Source: Novosphingobium sp. (GTDB taxonomy: Bacteria > Pseudomonadota > Alphaproteobacteria > Sphingomonadales > Sphingomonadaceae). Taken from it: a stretch of 64,000 nt of DNA. The DNA is taken from the NCBI GenBank assembly GCA_017745295.1, contig JAGHZR010000022.1, forward strand, positions 1-64,000, read 5' to 3'. The position numbers and the translations under genes were made by a program. This document shows positions 42,783 through 51,246 of the stretch, one piece after another; within the stretch, counting starts at the first letter, position 1; every line of letters starts with the position of its first letter. The notes below the pieces were generated by a model. The model searched no databases, was not told where the DNA came from, and saw only the letters and a list, made by a program, of their open reading frames with translations.

Positions 42783-43706
42783 TCACAATTCCTCGCCAAG
42801 CGCGGCGGGGACGTCGTAGCCCCACTGCGCATATTGCCGCGCGATCACCGCGGCCATCAGCGCCAGTTCGGGAGAGCGGTCTCCCGGGCGGTGGCTCATG
42901 ATGATGGGGGAGGTGGCCGGTTCCACCAGTTCGCGGAAGGCAACATCGTGGCTGCGCGCGCGGCGCACCGATTCCGGGACGATGGCCATGCCTTCCTCCG
43001 CCGCGACGAGTCCGATGGCGATCTGCAATTCGCGCGCTTCGTGAACGATCCGCGGTTCTATCGAATGATCGCGGAACAGCGAGATCACCTGGTCGGCATA
43101 GCTGGGGCGGGGCGCGCGGGGATAGATGATCTGCGGCTCGTCGGCCAGGTCGCGCAGCGAGATCGGCCCGCTCCCGGTGGCCAGCGGGTGGTCGACCGGA
43201 AAGGCGGCCACCAGTTTCTCGTTGCGCAGGATGATGCGGCGGACCGAAGGATCCTCGAAACGGATCCGACCGAAGCCGACATCGATGCGCCCGTCCTTCA
43301 GCGCGGCGATCTGGTCCAGCGTGGTGGCTTCCACCATGACCAGTTCCACGTTCTCCGCCGCCTTGCGGAATTCGCGGATCAGTTCGGGCAGGCGGGCGTA
43401 GATGGTGGAGGCGACGAAGCCGATCACCAGCCGCCGCCGCTTGCTGGTGGCGGCGGCCCTGACCATGGCTTCCACATCCTCCATGCGCGCCAGGACTTGC
43501 AGGGCCTGTTCGTGGAGCAGGCGGCCGACGGCGGTGAGCCGCAGCGGGCGCGTGCCGCGATCGAGCAGCGGCGCGCCGACATGGGCCTCCAGCTGCTGGA
43601 TCGCGCGCGAAAGCGGCGGCTGGGCGATGTGCAGCCGCTCGGCGGCGCGATTGAAGTTTCCTTCGTCCGCCACGGCCACGAAATAGCGCAGAAGGCGCAC
43701 GTCCAT
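42783..43706 (-). CDS. LysR-family regulator of the ben-cat genes (CatR/BenM-like)
   Basis: A 307-residue LysR protein of the CatR/BenM/CatM branch. MDVRLLRYFVAVADEGNFNR begins the winged helix, followed by LHIAQPPLSRAIQQLE and later GFVASTIYARLPELIREFR of the effector domain. Members respond to cis,cis-muconate, and BenM also to benzoate. ATG at 43706 is chosen; a GTG one codon earlier is possible. The gene lies between benK (same strand) and catB (divergent), and both flanking regions carry an exact ATAC-N7-GTAT site, so it probably controls both transcripts and itself. Confidence 0.92.
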   Translation of the reverse strand: MDVRLLRYFVAVADEGNFNRAAERLHIAQPPLSRAIQQLEAHVGAPLLDRGTRPLRLTAVGRLLHEQALQVLARMEDVEAMVRAAATSKRRRLVIGFVASTIYARLPELIREFRKAAENVELVMVEATTLDQIAALKDGRIDVGFGRIRFEDPSVRRIILRNEKLVAAFPVDHPLATGSGPISLRDLADEPQIIYPRAPRPSYADQVISLFRDHSIEPRIVHEARELQIAIGLVAAEEGMAIVPESVRRARSHDVAFRELVEPATSPIIMSHRPGDRSPELALMAAVIARQYAQWGYDVPAALGEEL

Positions 43707-43715
43707 CACGATAAC

Positions 43716-43730
43716 ATACCTCTCAGGTAT
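43716..43730. promoter_or_regulatory. BenM/CatM-type operator in the LysR-catB divergent region
   Basis: Exact ATAC-CTCTCAG-GTAT, also a T-N11-A LysR box. It is about 10 bases upstream of the LysR start and 88 bases upstream of the catB ATG, fitting a primary binding site that represses the regulator gene and activates catB. Confidence 0.72.
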
Positions 43731-43818
43731 AGACCCGTGACCGCATTGATCTTTGCAGCCGTTGCGGCCGGGGCCTAACTTTCCTCTCGAAAGCTAAACA
43801 TTCGGGAGAGTCGCTGCA

Positions 43819-44976
43819 ATGGCCCTGTTGAGCCAGGCTGATACCTTAATCGTCGATGTACCGACGATCCGCCCGCATGTGCTGGCCATGGCCACGATGC
43901 ATTCGCAGGCGATGGTGATCGTCCGCCTGACGGATAGCGACGGTGTCGAGGGCATTGGCGAGGGCACCACGATCGGCGGCCTCAGCTATGGCGAGGAAAG
44001 CCCGGAAAGCATCAAGTCCGCCATCGACACTTATATCGTCCCGGTCCTGAAGACCTGCGACATCGCCCATGTCGGCGCGACGATGGCCAAAGTGGCCCAG
44101 TGCGTGCGCGGCAACCACTTCGCCAAGTGCGCGGTGGAAACGGCGCTGCTGGACATGGCAGGCAAGCGGCTGGGCGTGCCAGTCTCCGACCTCATCGGCG
44201 GCGGCCGCGTGCGGGACGACATGCCGGTGGCCTGGACCCTCGCCAGCGGCGACACCGCGCGCGACATTGCCGAGGGCGAGGAAATGCTGTCCTTGCGCCG
44301 CCACCGCATCTTCAAGCTGAAGATCGGCAAGCGCGACGTTCGGGCGGACGTCGCCCATGTCGGCGCGATCTGCAAGGCACTGGGTGACCGCGCCAGCGTG
44401 CGCGTGGACGTGAACCAGAACTGGAGCGAGGCGCAGGCCAAGCTGGGCATGGCGATGCTGCAGGATGTCGGCTGCGATCTGGTGGAACAGCCGATCGCCG
44501 GGGACGATATTGCGGCGATGACCCGCCTTGCCACCACGCAGGCGGTGCCGCTGATGGCGGACGAGGCGCTGCACGGCCCGCGCACCGCGCTGCGGATTGC
44601 CGCTGCCGGCGCGGCGGGCGTCTTCGCGCTGAAGATCGCACAGTCGGGCGGGCTTTTCGCCACCGCCGAAGTGGCTGCCATCGGCACGGCGGCGGGCATC
44701 GGCCTCTATGGCGGCACGATGCTGGAAGGCGGCGTGGGCACGGCGGCTTCGGCCCATGTCTTCGCCACCGTTCCCGAACTTGCATGGGGCACCGAACTGT
44801 TCGGCCCGCTGTTGCAGACTGAGGAAATTCTTACGCAGCCGCTCGGCTTCGGGGACTTTTCGCTGAAGGTGCCGACCGGCCCCGGCCTCGGCATCGCGCT
44901 CGATCCCGACAAGATCGCATTCTTCCGGCGCGACCGTTCAGGCCCGCGCCTCCACGCCGTAAACGCAGGAGCCTGA
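43819..44976 (+). CDS. catB: Muconate cycloisomerase
   Basis: A 385-residue enolase-superfamily enzyme that converts cis,cis-muconate to muconolactone in catechol ortho-cleavage. The catalytic set is complete: Lys166 and Lys168 (FKLKIGK), metal ligands Asp197 (VDVNQNW), Glu223 (VEQP) and Asp248 (ADEAL), and Lys272 (ALKIAQ), at nearly the same numbers as the Pseudomonas enzyme. ATG 43819 follows GGGAGAG. It is first in a long same-strand run, catB-catC-catA-benA-benB-benD-pcaIJ-pcaD-pcaF, divergent from the LysR regulator. Nothing in the motif set suggests a chloromuconate enzyme, but that cannot be excluded by eye. Confidence 0.95.
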   Translation: MALLSQADTLIVDVPTIRPHVLAMATMHSQAMVIVRLTDSDGVEGIGEGTTIGGLSYGEESPESIKSAIDTYIVPVLKTCDIAHVGATMAKVAQCVRGNHFAKCAVETALLDMAGKRLGVPVSDLIGGGRVRDDMPVAWTLASGDTARDIAEGEEMLSLRRHRIFKLKIGKRDVRADVAHVGAICKALGDRASVRVDVNQNWSEAQAKLGMAMLQDVGCDLVEQPIAGDDIAAMTRLATTQAVPLMADEALHGPRTALRIAAAGAAGVFALKIAQSGGLFATAEVAAIGTAAGIGLYGGTMLEGGVGTAASAHVFATVPELAWGTELFGPLLQTEEILTQPLGFGDFSLKVPTGPGLGIALDPDKIAFFRRDRSGPRLHAVNAGA

Positions 44977-44979
44977 ACG

Positions 44980-45270
44980 ATGCTGTTCATGGTCGAAATG
45001 GACGTCAACATTCCGCTGGACTTCGATGCCGATGAGGCTGCGAAGATCAAGGCCGCCGAAAAGGCGTACTTCCAGAAGCTCCAGACCGCCGGCGTGTGGC
45101 GCCACATCTGGCGCAAGGTCGGGCTCTATTCCAACGTCTCGATCTTCGATGTCGAGAGCAATGCGGCGCTGCATGACACGCTCATGGCCCTGCCGCTCTA
45201 CCCCTTCATGACCATGAAGATCACGCCGCTCGCCCGGCACCCATCCTCCATCCATGACGACGATCGCTGA
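44980..45270 (+). CDS. catC: Muconolactone delta-isomerase
   Basis: A 96-residue protein of exactly the family size, beginning MLFMVEMDVNIPLDFD, with the conserved WRHIWRKVGLYSNVSIFDVE and LPLYPFMTMKITPLARHPSS. It isomerises muconolactone to 3-oxoadipate enol-lactone; family members form decamers in the cytoplasm. Its ATG lies three bases after the catB stop, so it is co-translated with catB. The next gene is catA. Confidence 0.96.
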   Translation: MLFMVEMDVNIPLDFDADEAAKIKAAEKAYFQKLQTAGVWRHIWRKVGLYSNVSIFDVESNAALHDTLMALPLYPFMTMKITPLARHPSSIHDDDR

Positions 45271-45310
45271 TCGCCGGAGCCACTGAATTCAGTCCTTGGG
45301 AGAGAATAAA

Positions 45311-46231
45311 ATGGACGTCAGCTTCGTAAAGACCCCGGAAATCCAGCAGCTGCTCGACCGCGCCGCCGGCGTGAACGAGAGCGGCGGCAATCTGCGCCTG
45401 AAGGCGATCATGCGTGACCTCACTGAATCGGTGATGGAGCTGATCGTCCGCCACGATATTTCCGAAAGCGAGTTCTGGCTCGCCATGAAGTACCTTTCGG
45501 ACAGCGCGGGCGAGATCGGTCTGATCGTGCCGGGCACCGGCCTTGAGCACTTCCTGGACCTCTACATGGACGCCAAGGATGCCGAAGCCGGCCTTACCGG
45601 CGGCACCCCGCGCACCATCGAAGGGCCGCTCTACGTTGCCGGTGCGCCGCTGGTGGAAGGCAACGTGAACCTTTCCGTCGACGAGGACGAGGGCACAACG
45701 GTCCTGCACATGACCGGCAGTGTCACCGGGCCGGATGGCGAGGCGGTGGAGAACGCCGTGGTCCACGTCTGGCATGCCAATTCGAAGGGCTGGTATTCGC
45801 ACTTCGACCCGACGGCCACGCAGACTCCGTTCAACAACCGCCGCCGCATCAAGCTGGGCAAGGACGGGCGCTATGCGTTCCATTCCAAGCAGCCGAGCGG
45901 TTACTCGGTGCCGCCGGGCGGATCGACCGACCAGCTGATGCAGGCGCTGGGCCGCCACGGCAATCGCCCCGCCCACGTCCACTTCTTCATCGAAGCGCCG
46001 GGCTATCGCACGCTGACGACGCAGATCAACTTCGGCGACGATCCCTTCGCGGCCGACGATTTCGCCTTCGGCACCCGCGAGGGTCTGCTGCCGGTGCCCA
46101 GCCGCCAGGGCGACAGCGCCTACATCCAGTTCGACTTCCAGATGCAGCGCGCCGCCGATGCGGATGACGAGCACTTCTCGTCCCGCGCCCGGGCCGAAGC
46201 CGAACCGCAGAAGCAGACCGAAACGGCCTGA
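45311..46231 (+). CDS. catA: Catechol 1,2-dioxygenase
   Basis: A 306-residue intradiol dioxygenase that opens catechol to cis,cis-muconate. An N-terminal helical linker domain (about 1-100) is typical of catechol rather than protocatechuate enzymes. The Fe(III) ligands are visible as Tyr162 (GWYSHFD), Tyr198 (SGYSVPP), and His222 and His224 (RPAHVHFF). ATG 45311 has GGGAGAG nine bases upstream; a TTG 15 bases earlier would include the ribosome site and is rejected. It sits between catC and benA, so that the benzoate-derived catechol is made and cleaved by one transcript. Confidence 0.96.
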   Translation: MDVSFVKTPEIQQLLDRAAGVNESGGNLRLKAIMRDLTESVMELIVRHDISESEFWLAMKYLSDSAGEIGLIVPGTGLEHFLDLYMDAKDAEAGLTGGTPRTIEGPLYVAGAPLVEGNVNLSVDEDEGTTVLHMTGSVTGPDGEAVENAVVHVWHANSKGWYSHFDPTATQTPFNNRRRIKLGKDGRYAFHSKQPSGYSVPPGGSTDQLMQALGRHGNRPAHVHFFIEAPGYRTLTTQINFGDDPFAADDFAFGTREGLLPVPSRQGDSAYIQFDFQMQRAADADDEHFSSRARAEAEPQKQTETA

Positions 46232-46255
46232 TCGCAGAATACGGGAGACAGGATC

Positions 46256-47614
46256 ATGTACGAACGCCTCATGCACCGGGTCTCGACCGCCGTGGTCGAT
46301 GACGTCGAAACCGGAGAGTTCCGCTGCCGCCGGGACGTCTTCACCGATCCGGCGCTGTTCGAACTGGAAATGAAGTACATCTTCGAAAGCAACTGGGTCT
46401 ATCTGGCCCACGAAAGCCAGCTTCCGAACAAGAACGATTACTTCACGACCTGGATCGGGCGCACGCCCGTGATCCTGACCCGTGCCAAGGACGGCGCGAT
46501 CAACGGCGTGGTCAATGCCTGCGCCCATCGCGGCGCCAAGCTGTGCCGCCGCAAGCGGGGCAACCAGCCGCTGTTCGTCTGCCCGTTCCACGGCTGGAGC
46601 TTCAAGCCCGACGGCAAGCTGCTGCGCGCCAAGGATGCCAGCACCGGCGCCTATCCGGAAAGCTTCGACCACGAAGGCTCGCACGACCTGACGCGCCTGC
46701 GCGTCGAGAGCTATCGCGGCTTCGTGTTCGGATCGCTGAGCCATGACGTGCTGCCGCTGGAACAGCATCTGGGCGAGGCCAAGGTGATCATCGACCAGAT
46801 GGTCGACCAGGCGCCCGAGGGGCTGGAAGTGCTGACCGGCAATTCCACCTACACCTTCGACGGCAACTGGAAGATGCAGATGGAGAACGGCTGCGACGGC
46901 TACCACGTCAGCTCCGTTCACGAAAACTACCAGTCCACCATGGGCCGCCGCGCCGAAGGCGGCACCAAGGCGGTGGATGCCAACGGCTGGTCCAAGGCGC
47001 CCGCCAGCGGCGTCTATGGCTTCGAACATGGCCACATCCTGCTCTGGACGCAGGTGATCAATCCCGAAGTGCGGCCGATCTGGAACCACAAGCCGGAACT
47101 GGACGCGCGGCTGGGTGAGGACAAGGCCAAGTTCATCATCGAGCAGACACGCAATCTGGCGCTCTATCCCAACGTGTTCCTGATGGACCAGTTCTCCACG
47201 CAGATCCGCGTGGTGCGCCCGATCGACGTGCACACTACCGAAGTGACGATCTACTGCTACGCCCCCAAGGGCGAGAGCGCCGAGGACCGCGCCCACCGCA
47301 TCCGCCAGTACGAGGATTTCTTCAACGTCACCGGCATGGGCACGCCCGACGATCTGGAGGAATTCCGGTCCTGCCAGAAGGCCTACGAAGGCGCGGGCGA
47401 GCTGTGGAACGACCTCAGCCGCGGGGCCAAGCGCTGGATCCACGGGCCGGATGCCAATGCCAAGGCCATGGGCATGAACCCGCTGCTCTCCAGCGAGCGT
47501 AGCGAGGACGAGGGCCTCTTCGTGCGCCAGCACGAGTTCTGGGCGCAGATCATGCTGGACGGTCTGGCGAAGGACGCGGCCAATCAGCCGCCGATGATGG
47601 AGGCGGCGGAATGA
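46256..47614 (+). CDS. benA: Benzoate 1,2-dioxygenase, large (alpha) subunit
   Basis: A 452-residue Rieske ring-hydroxylating oxygenase. The Rieske ligands are CAHRG (Cys89, His91) and CPFHGW (Cys109, His112). The mononuclear iron motif ENGCDGYHVSSVH supplies His217, His222 and the bridging Asp214. MKYIFESNWVYLAHESQLPN and YGFEHGHILLWTQ are close to BenA of benzoate degraders, favouring benzoate over anthranilate, though this rests on motif resemblance. With BenB it makes the cis-diol from benzoate, O2 and two electrons. GGGAGA precedes ATG 46256. The stop overlaps the benB start by four bases. Confidence 0.94.
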   Translation: MYERLMHRVSTAVVDDVETGEFRCRRDVFTDPALFELEMKYIFESNWVYLAHESQLPNKNDYFTTWIGRTPVILTRAKDGAINGVVNACAHRGAKLCRRKRGNQPLFVCPFHGWSFKPDGKLLRAKDASTGAYPESFDHEGSHDLTRLRVESYRGFVFGSLSHDVLPLEQHLGEAKVIIDQMVDQAPEGLEVLTGNSTYTFDGNWKMQMENGCDGYHVSSVHENYQSTMGRRAEGGTKAVDANGWSKAPASGVYGFEHGHILLWTQVINPEVRPIWNHKPELDARLGEDKAKFIIEQTRNLALYPNVFLMDQFSTQIRVVRPIDVHTTEVTIYCYAPKGESAEDRAHRIRQYEDFFNVTGMGTPDDLEEFRSCQKAYEGAGELWNDLSRGAKRWIHGPDANAKAMGMNPLLSSERSEDEGLFVRQHEFWAQIMLDGLAKDAANQPPMMEAAE

Positions 47615-48135
47615 GCACGCTCGACATGACCCGCGCTACCGAATCTGGGGCGCTGTCCTACCGCGAGATTTGCGCCTTCCTCTACCGCGAGGCGCGGCTG
47701 CTGGACGATCGCCGGTTCGACGAATGGCTGGAATGCTATTCCGAGAGTGCCGAATACTGGATGCCCGCGTGGACCGACGACGATGAACTCTGCACCGACC
47801 CGCAGACCGAAATCTCGCTGATCTACTACGCCAACCGGAAGGGGCTGGAAGACCGCGTCTACCGCCTGAACACCGAACGCTCCTCCGCCTCGACCCCGGA
47901 ACCGCGCTCGGCGCACTTCATCGCCAATGTGGAAGTGCTGGAGAGCCGCGAGGGGCAGGTGGACTTGCGCTACAACTGGCACACGATGAGCCACCGCTAC
48001 CAGCAGACGCAGCAGTTCTTCGGAACCACGTTCCTGACGCTGGATACCTCTGGCGATGCGCCCTTGATCCTGAAGAAGAAGATCGTCCTGAAGGACGACT
48101 ACATTCATCAGGTCATCGACATCTACCACGTGTGA
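47611..48135 (+). CDS. benB: Benzoate 1,2-dioxygenase, small (beta) subunit
   Basis: A 174-residue NTF2-like small subunit of an aromatic-ring hydroxylase. Features include ICAFLYREARLLDDRRFDEW near the N-terminus, YWMPAW, ISLIYYANRKGLEDRVYRL and the end LKDDYIHQVIDIYHV, all typical of BenB/XylY. It packs with BenA as alpha3beta3 and is structural rather than catalytic. ATG lies inside the benA stop (ATGA), so the two are translationally coupled. After it comes a palindromic repeat and then benD; benC, which normally follows, is absent. Confidence 0.95.
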   Translation: MSTLDMTRATESGALSYREICAFLYREARLLDDRRFDEWLECYSESAEYWMPAWTDDDELCTDPQTEISLIYYANRKGLEDRVYRLNTERSSASTPEPRSAHFIANVEVLESREGQVDLRYNWHTMSHRYQQTQQFFGTTFLTLDTSGDAPLILKKKIVLKDDYIHQVIDIYHV

Positions 48136-48176
48136 TGGGGGCGGGCATGTTCGTTGACACAGGCCACCCCCAACCC

Positions 48177-48264
48177 TCGTCATTGCGAGGAGGCGAAGCC
48201 GACGCGGCAATCCAGAGCGGCGCGGCGCTGCCCCTGGATTGCTTCGCTACGCTCGCAATGACGA
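48177..48264. repeat. Palindromic repeat element, copy 1 (inside the ben operon)
   Basis: Outer arms TCGTCATTGCGAG / CTCGCAATGACGA, with CTGGATTGCTTCGCTACG on the right and a diverged left arm. The same element occurs at 53723-53802 and 62415-62494. It lies in the 150-base gap between benB and benD, just where benC would be expected. As RNA it would fold into a long hairpin that could change the benB/benD expression ratio. Confidence 0.85.
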
Positions 48265-48283
48265 AGGACGTGGAGGCCCAGCC

Positions 48284-49084
48284 ATGATCTTCGCAGGACG
48301 CTTTACGGGCAAGGCCATGGTCGTGACCGGCGCGGCGCAGGGGATCGGGGCCGGTGTCGCCACGCGCGCCGCCGCGGAAGGGGCCAGCGTGGTGCTGGTG
48401 GACCGCGCCGAATTCGTGACCGAGGTGGAGCAGGCCATCGTGGCGTCGGGCGGCAAAGCCGTCTCCGTCTGCTGCGACCTTGAGACTTACGAAGGCGCGG
48501 CCACGGCGATGGCCAAGGCGGTCGAGGCGTTCGGGCGGATCGACATCCTGATCAACAATGTCGGCGGCGCGATCCGGATGCGGCCCTATGCCGAGTTCGA
48601 GCCCGCGCAGATCGATGCGGAAATCCGCCGCTCGCTGATGCCCACGCTCTACTGCTGCCATGCGGTGCTGCCGACCATGCTGGGGCAGGGCGAGGACGGG
48701 CAAGGTGCTGGCACGATCGTCAACCTGTCCTCCAACGCCACGCGCGGCATTCGCCGGGTGCCCTATTCGGCGGCCAAGGGCGGGATCAACGGCCTGACCC
48801 AGAGCCTCGCCATGGAATATGCGGAAAGCGGCATTCGTGTCGTTGCGACGGCGCCGGGCGGCACGAGCGCTCCCCCCCGCCGTGTCGCCCGCAACGCCGA
48901 AGGCGACAACGCGCAGGAGCAGGCGTGGATGGCGGAAGCGGTGGAGCAGGTGACCTCCTCAGCCTTCCTGAAGCGCTACGGAACCCTTGAGGAGCAGATC
49001 GCCCCGATCCTGTTCCTCGCCTCGGACGAGGCCAGCTACGTGACCGGCACCGTGTTGCCCGTCGCGGGCGGCGATCTCGGTTAA
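48284..49084 (+). CDS. benD: 1,6-dihydroxycyclohexa-2,4-diene-1-carboxylate dehydrogenase
   Basis: A 266-residue short-chain dehydrogenase. TGAAQGIG (15-22) binds NAD(P), NNVGG follows strand 4, an active-site Ser sits in NLSSNATRG, and Tyr161/Lys165 form YSAAK. IRMRPYAEFEPAQIDAEIRR and the following Cys/His-rich helix are typical of BenD/XylL. It oxidises and decarboxylates the benzoate cis-diol to catechol. ATG 48284 follows GGAGG; an open frame extends 15 codons upstream but is encoded by the palindromic repeat. It is placed between benB and the pca genes. Confidence 0.92.
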   Translation: MIFAGRFTGKAMVVTGAAQGIGAGVATRAAAEGASVVLVDRAEFVTEVEQAIVASGGKAVSVCCDLETYEGAATAMAKAVEAFGRIDILINNVGGAIRMRPYAEFEPAQIDAEIRRSLMPTLYCCHAVLPTMLGQGEDGQGAGTIVNLSSNATRGIRRVPYSAAKGGINGLTQSLAMEYAESGIRVVATAPGGTSAPPRRVARNAEGDNAQEQAWMAEAVEQVTSSAFLKRYGTLEEQIAPILFLASDEASYVTGTVLPVAGGDLG

Positions 49085-49098
49085 GACGGAGACATCAG

Positions 49099-49806
49099 AT
49101 GTCCAAGATTTACGACAGCCCCGCCGCAGCCCTCGATGGTCTGCTGTTCGACGGCATGACGATCATGTCGGGCGGGTTTGGCCTTTCGGGCAATCCAGAG
49201 AGCCTGATCCCCGAGATCCGCGCGGCGGGCGTGAAGGACCTGACGGTTATCTCGAACAACGCGGGCGCGGACGGTTTCGGCCTGTGGATGCTGCTGGAAA
49301 GCCGTCAGATCCGGAAGATGATCTCGTCCTACGTCGGTGAGAACAAGCTGTTCGAAAGCCAGTACCTCTCGGGCGAACTCGAACTGGAACTGAACCCGCA
49401 GGGCACGCTGGCCGAGCGCATTCGTGCGGGCGGCGCGGGCATCCCGGCGTTCTACACCAAGACCGGCGTCGGCACCGTGGTCGCCGAAGGCAAGCCGGTG
49501 GAGGTGTTCGAGGGCGAGGAATACGTGCGCGAAACCTGGCTGCGCGCGCACCTGTCGATCATCAAGGCCTGGCGCGCGGACGAGGAGGGCAATCTGATGT
49601 TCCGCAAGACCGCGCGCAACTTCAACCCGAACATGGCCACCGCCGGCAATGTCACCGTTGCCGAAGTGGAAGAGATCGTGCCCGCCGGCACCTTCGATCC
49701 CGACTGCATCCACACCCCCGGCATTTATGTCGATCGCGTGGTGCTCTCCACCATCAACGAGAAGCGCATCGAGAAGCGCACTGTTCGTGAAAGGGAGTCG
49801 GTCTGA
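49099..49806 (+). CDS. pcaI: 3-oxoadipate CoA-transferase, subunit A
   Basis: A 235-residue CoA-transferase alpha subunit. The family pattern DGMTIMSGGFGLSGNPESLI lies near the N-terminus, with ISNNAGADGFGLWMLL, YVGENKLFESQYLSGELELE and GVGTVVAEGK further on. The fold is shared by 3-oxoacid (Sco) and 3-oxoadipate (Pca) transferases; the gene neighbourhood decides for 3-oxoadipate plus succinyl-CoA giving 3-oxoadipyl-CoA. It works as a complex with subunit B, whose start overlaps its stop (TGATG). It lies 14 bases after benD. Confidence 0.9.
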   Translation: MSKIYDSPAAALDGLLFDGMTIMSGGFGLSGNPESLIPEIRAAGVKDLTVISNNAGADGFGLWMLLESRQIRKMISSYVGENKLFESQYLSGELELELNPQGTLAERIRAGGAGIPAFYTKTGVGTVVAEGKPVEVFEGEEYVRETWLRAHLSIIKAWRADEEGNLMFRKTARNFNPNMATAGNVTVAEVEEIVPAGTFDPDCIHTPGIYVDRVVLSTINEKRIEKRTVRERESV

Positions 49807-50474
49807 TGGGCTGGACCCGCGATGAAATGGCCGCCCGCGCCGCAAAGGAACTGCGCGACGGGTACTACGTGAACCTGGGCATCGGCATCCCCACGCTGGT
49901 CGCGAACCATGTGCCGGAAGGCATCAAGGTGACGCTGCAGAGCGAGAACGGCATGCTCGGCATCGGGCCGTTCCCGTATGACGAGGATGTCGATCCCGAC
50001 CTGATCAACGCCGGCAAGCAGACGATCACCGCGCTGCCCACCAGCAGCTTCTTCTCCAGCGCGGACAGCTTCGCGATGATCCGCGGCGGCCATATCGACA
50101 TGGCCGTACTGGGCGCGATGGAAGTTTCGGCCGATGGCGACCTCGCCAACTGGACGATCCCGGGCAAGATGGTGAAGGGCATGGGCGGGGCGATGGACCT
50201 TGTCGCCGGGGTGAAGAAGGTGATCGTGGTGATGGATCACGTCTCCAAGCACGGCGATCCCAAGATCCTGCCCGCCTGCACCCTGCCGCTGACCGGCAAG
50301 CGCGTGGTGGACATGATCGTCAGCGATCTGGCCGTCTTCGCCATTGACCGTAAGGCAGGTGACCGTGGGGCAGGCGGGCTGACGCTAGTGGAACTCGCCC
50401 CCGGCGTCACGCTGGAGGAAGTCACCGCCAAGACCGGCGCGCCGTTCGTCTCCGCGCTGGAAGAGGCCCTTTGA
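49806..50474 (+). CDS. pcaJ: 3-oxoadipate CoA-transferase, subunit B
   Basis: A 222-residue beta subunit holding the catalytic Glu47 in the SENGMLG motif, which forms the glutamyl-CoA thioester. Other family marks are YVNLGIGIPTLVANHVPEG, GGHIDMAVLGAMEVS and MDHVSKHGDPKIL. It pairs with PcaI upstream. The stop overlaps the next start (TGATG), continuing the tight coupling of the pca part of the operon. A generic 3-oxoacid CoA-transferase is the only serious alternative. Confidence 0.9.
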   Translation: MGWTRDEMAARAAKELRDGYYVNLGIGIPTLVANHVPEGIKVTLQSENGMLGIGPFPYDEDVDPDLINAGKQTITALPTSSFFSSADSFAMIRGGHIDMAVLGAMEVSADGDLANWTIPGKMVKGMGGAMDLVAGVKKVIVVMDHVSKHGDPKILPACTLPLTGKRVVDMIVSDLAVFAIDRKAGDRGAGGLTLVELAPGVTLEEVTAKTGAPFVSALEEAL

Positions 50475-51241
50475 TGTTCACCAGCGTTCCCGGTGCGCGG
50501 CTCTACTGGAAGCTGGAGGGGCGCGAGGGTGCCCGTCCGCTGGTGCTGCTCAACTCCATCGGCACCGACATGGACTTGTGGGACCCGGTGCTGCCGCTGC
50601 TGCGCGCGCGCTTCCGGCTGCTGCGCATCGACACGCGCGGCCATGGCGCTTCCACCGCCGAGCCCGGCGACTTCTCGATGCAATTGCTGGCGCGCGATGT
50701 TCTGGCGGTGGCGCACGATGCCGGGATCGATCGGTTCGCGCTCGCGGGCGTGTCGCTGGGCGGCATGATCGGCATGGAACTGGCGCTGGCCCGTCCGCAG
50801 CAGGTGGAAAAGCTGGTGCTGGTCTGTACCTCGGCGACGATGGACGCGGCCGCGTGGAACGACCGCATCGCCAAGGTCCGGGGCTCCGGCATGGCGGCCA
50901 TTGCCGATCTCGCCATGGGCCGCTTCCTCTCGGATGCCGCCGAGCCCGCCCTCTACGAAACCGTGCGCCGCCAGCTCCTGACCATGGATGCAGAGGGCTA
51001 CGCAGGCTGCGGCGCGGCGATCCGCGACATGGATCTTGAGAGCCGCATTTCCGCCATCGCCTGCCCGGTGCTGCTGGTGACCGGCACCCGCGACACCTCG
51101 ACGCCGCTGGAAGAGCACGGCGAACATCTCCTCGCCCGTATACCCGGCACAGCCCATGTCGCGCTGGAAGCCGCCCATCTCGCCCCGCTCGAAGCCCCCG
51201 AGGCGCTCGCCGCCGCGCTCGTCTCCTTCCTCGAAAGCTGA
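50474..51241 (+). CDS. pcaD: 3-oxoadipate enol-lactonase
   Basis: A 255-residue alpha/beta hydrolase. The nucleophile elbow GVSLGGM gives Ser94, the acid is Asp207 (GTRDTST) and the base His235 (AAHLAP). LVLLNSIGTDMDLWDPVL followed by RIDTRGHGAS is the standard PcaD N-terminal pattern. It hydrolyses 3-oxoadipate enol-lactone to 3-oxoadipate, joining the catBC steps to pcaIJ. ATG 50474 overlaps the pcaJ stop; the TTG just before it is not needed. The gene is of normal length and is not fused to a decarboxylase (no pcaL-type fusion). Confidence 0.93.
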   Translation: MFTSVPGARLYWKLEGREGARPLVLLNSIGTDMDLWDPVLPLLRARFRLLRIDTRGHGASTAEPGDFSMQLLARDVLAVAHDAGIDRFALAGVSLGGMIGMELALARPQQVEKLVLVCTSATMDAAAWNDRIAKVRGSGMAAIADLAMGRFLSDAAEPALYETVRRQLLTMDAEGYAGCGAAIRDMDLESRISAIACPVLLVTGTRDTSTPLEEHGEHLLARIPGTAHVALEAAHLAPLEAPEALAAALVSFLES

Positions 51242-51246
51242 TCATC

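Noticed and set aside
46256..48135. Anthranilate dioxygenase (AntAB) in place of BenAB
   Set aside because: A benD gene follows and the alpha-subunit text is closest to BenA as remembered; anthranilate dioxygenation needs no diol dehydrogenase.
48239..48283. Longer benD start encoding MLRYARNDEG
   Set aside because: These codons come from the palindromic repeat; the same peptide appears at the other copies, and a GGAGG site precedes ATG 48284.
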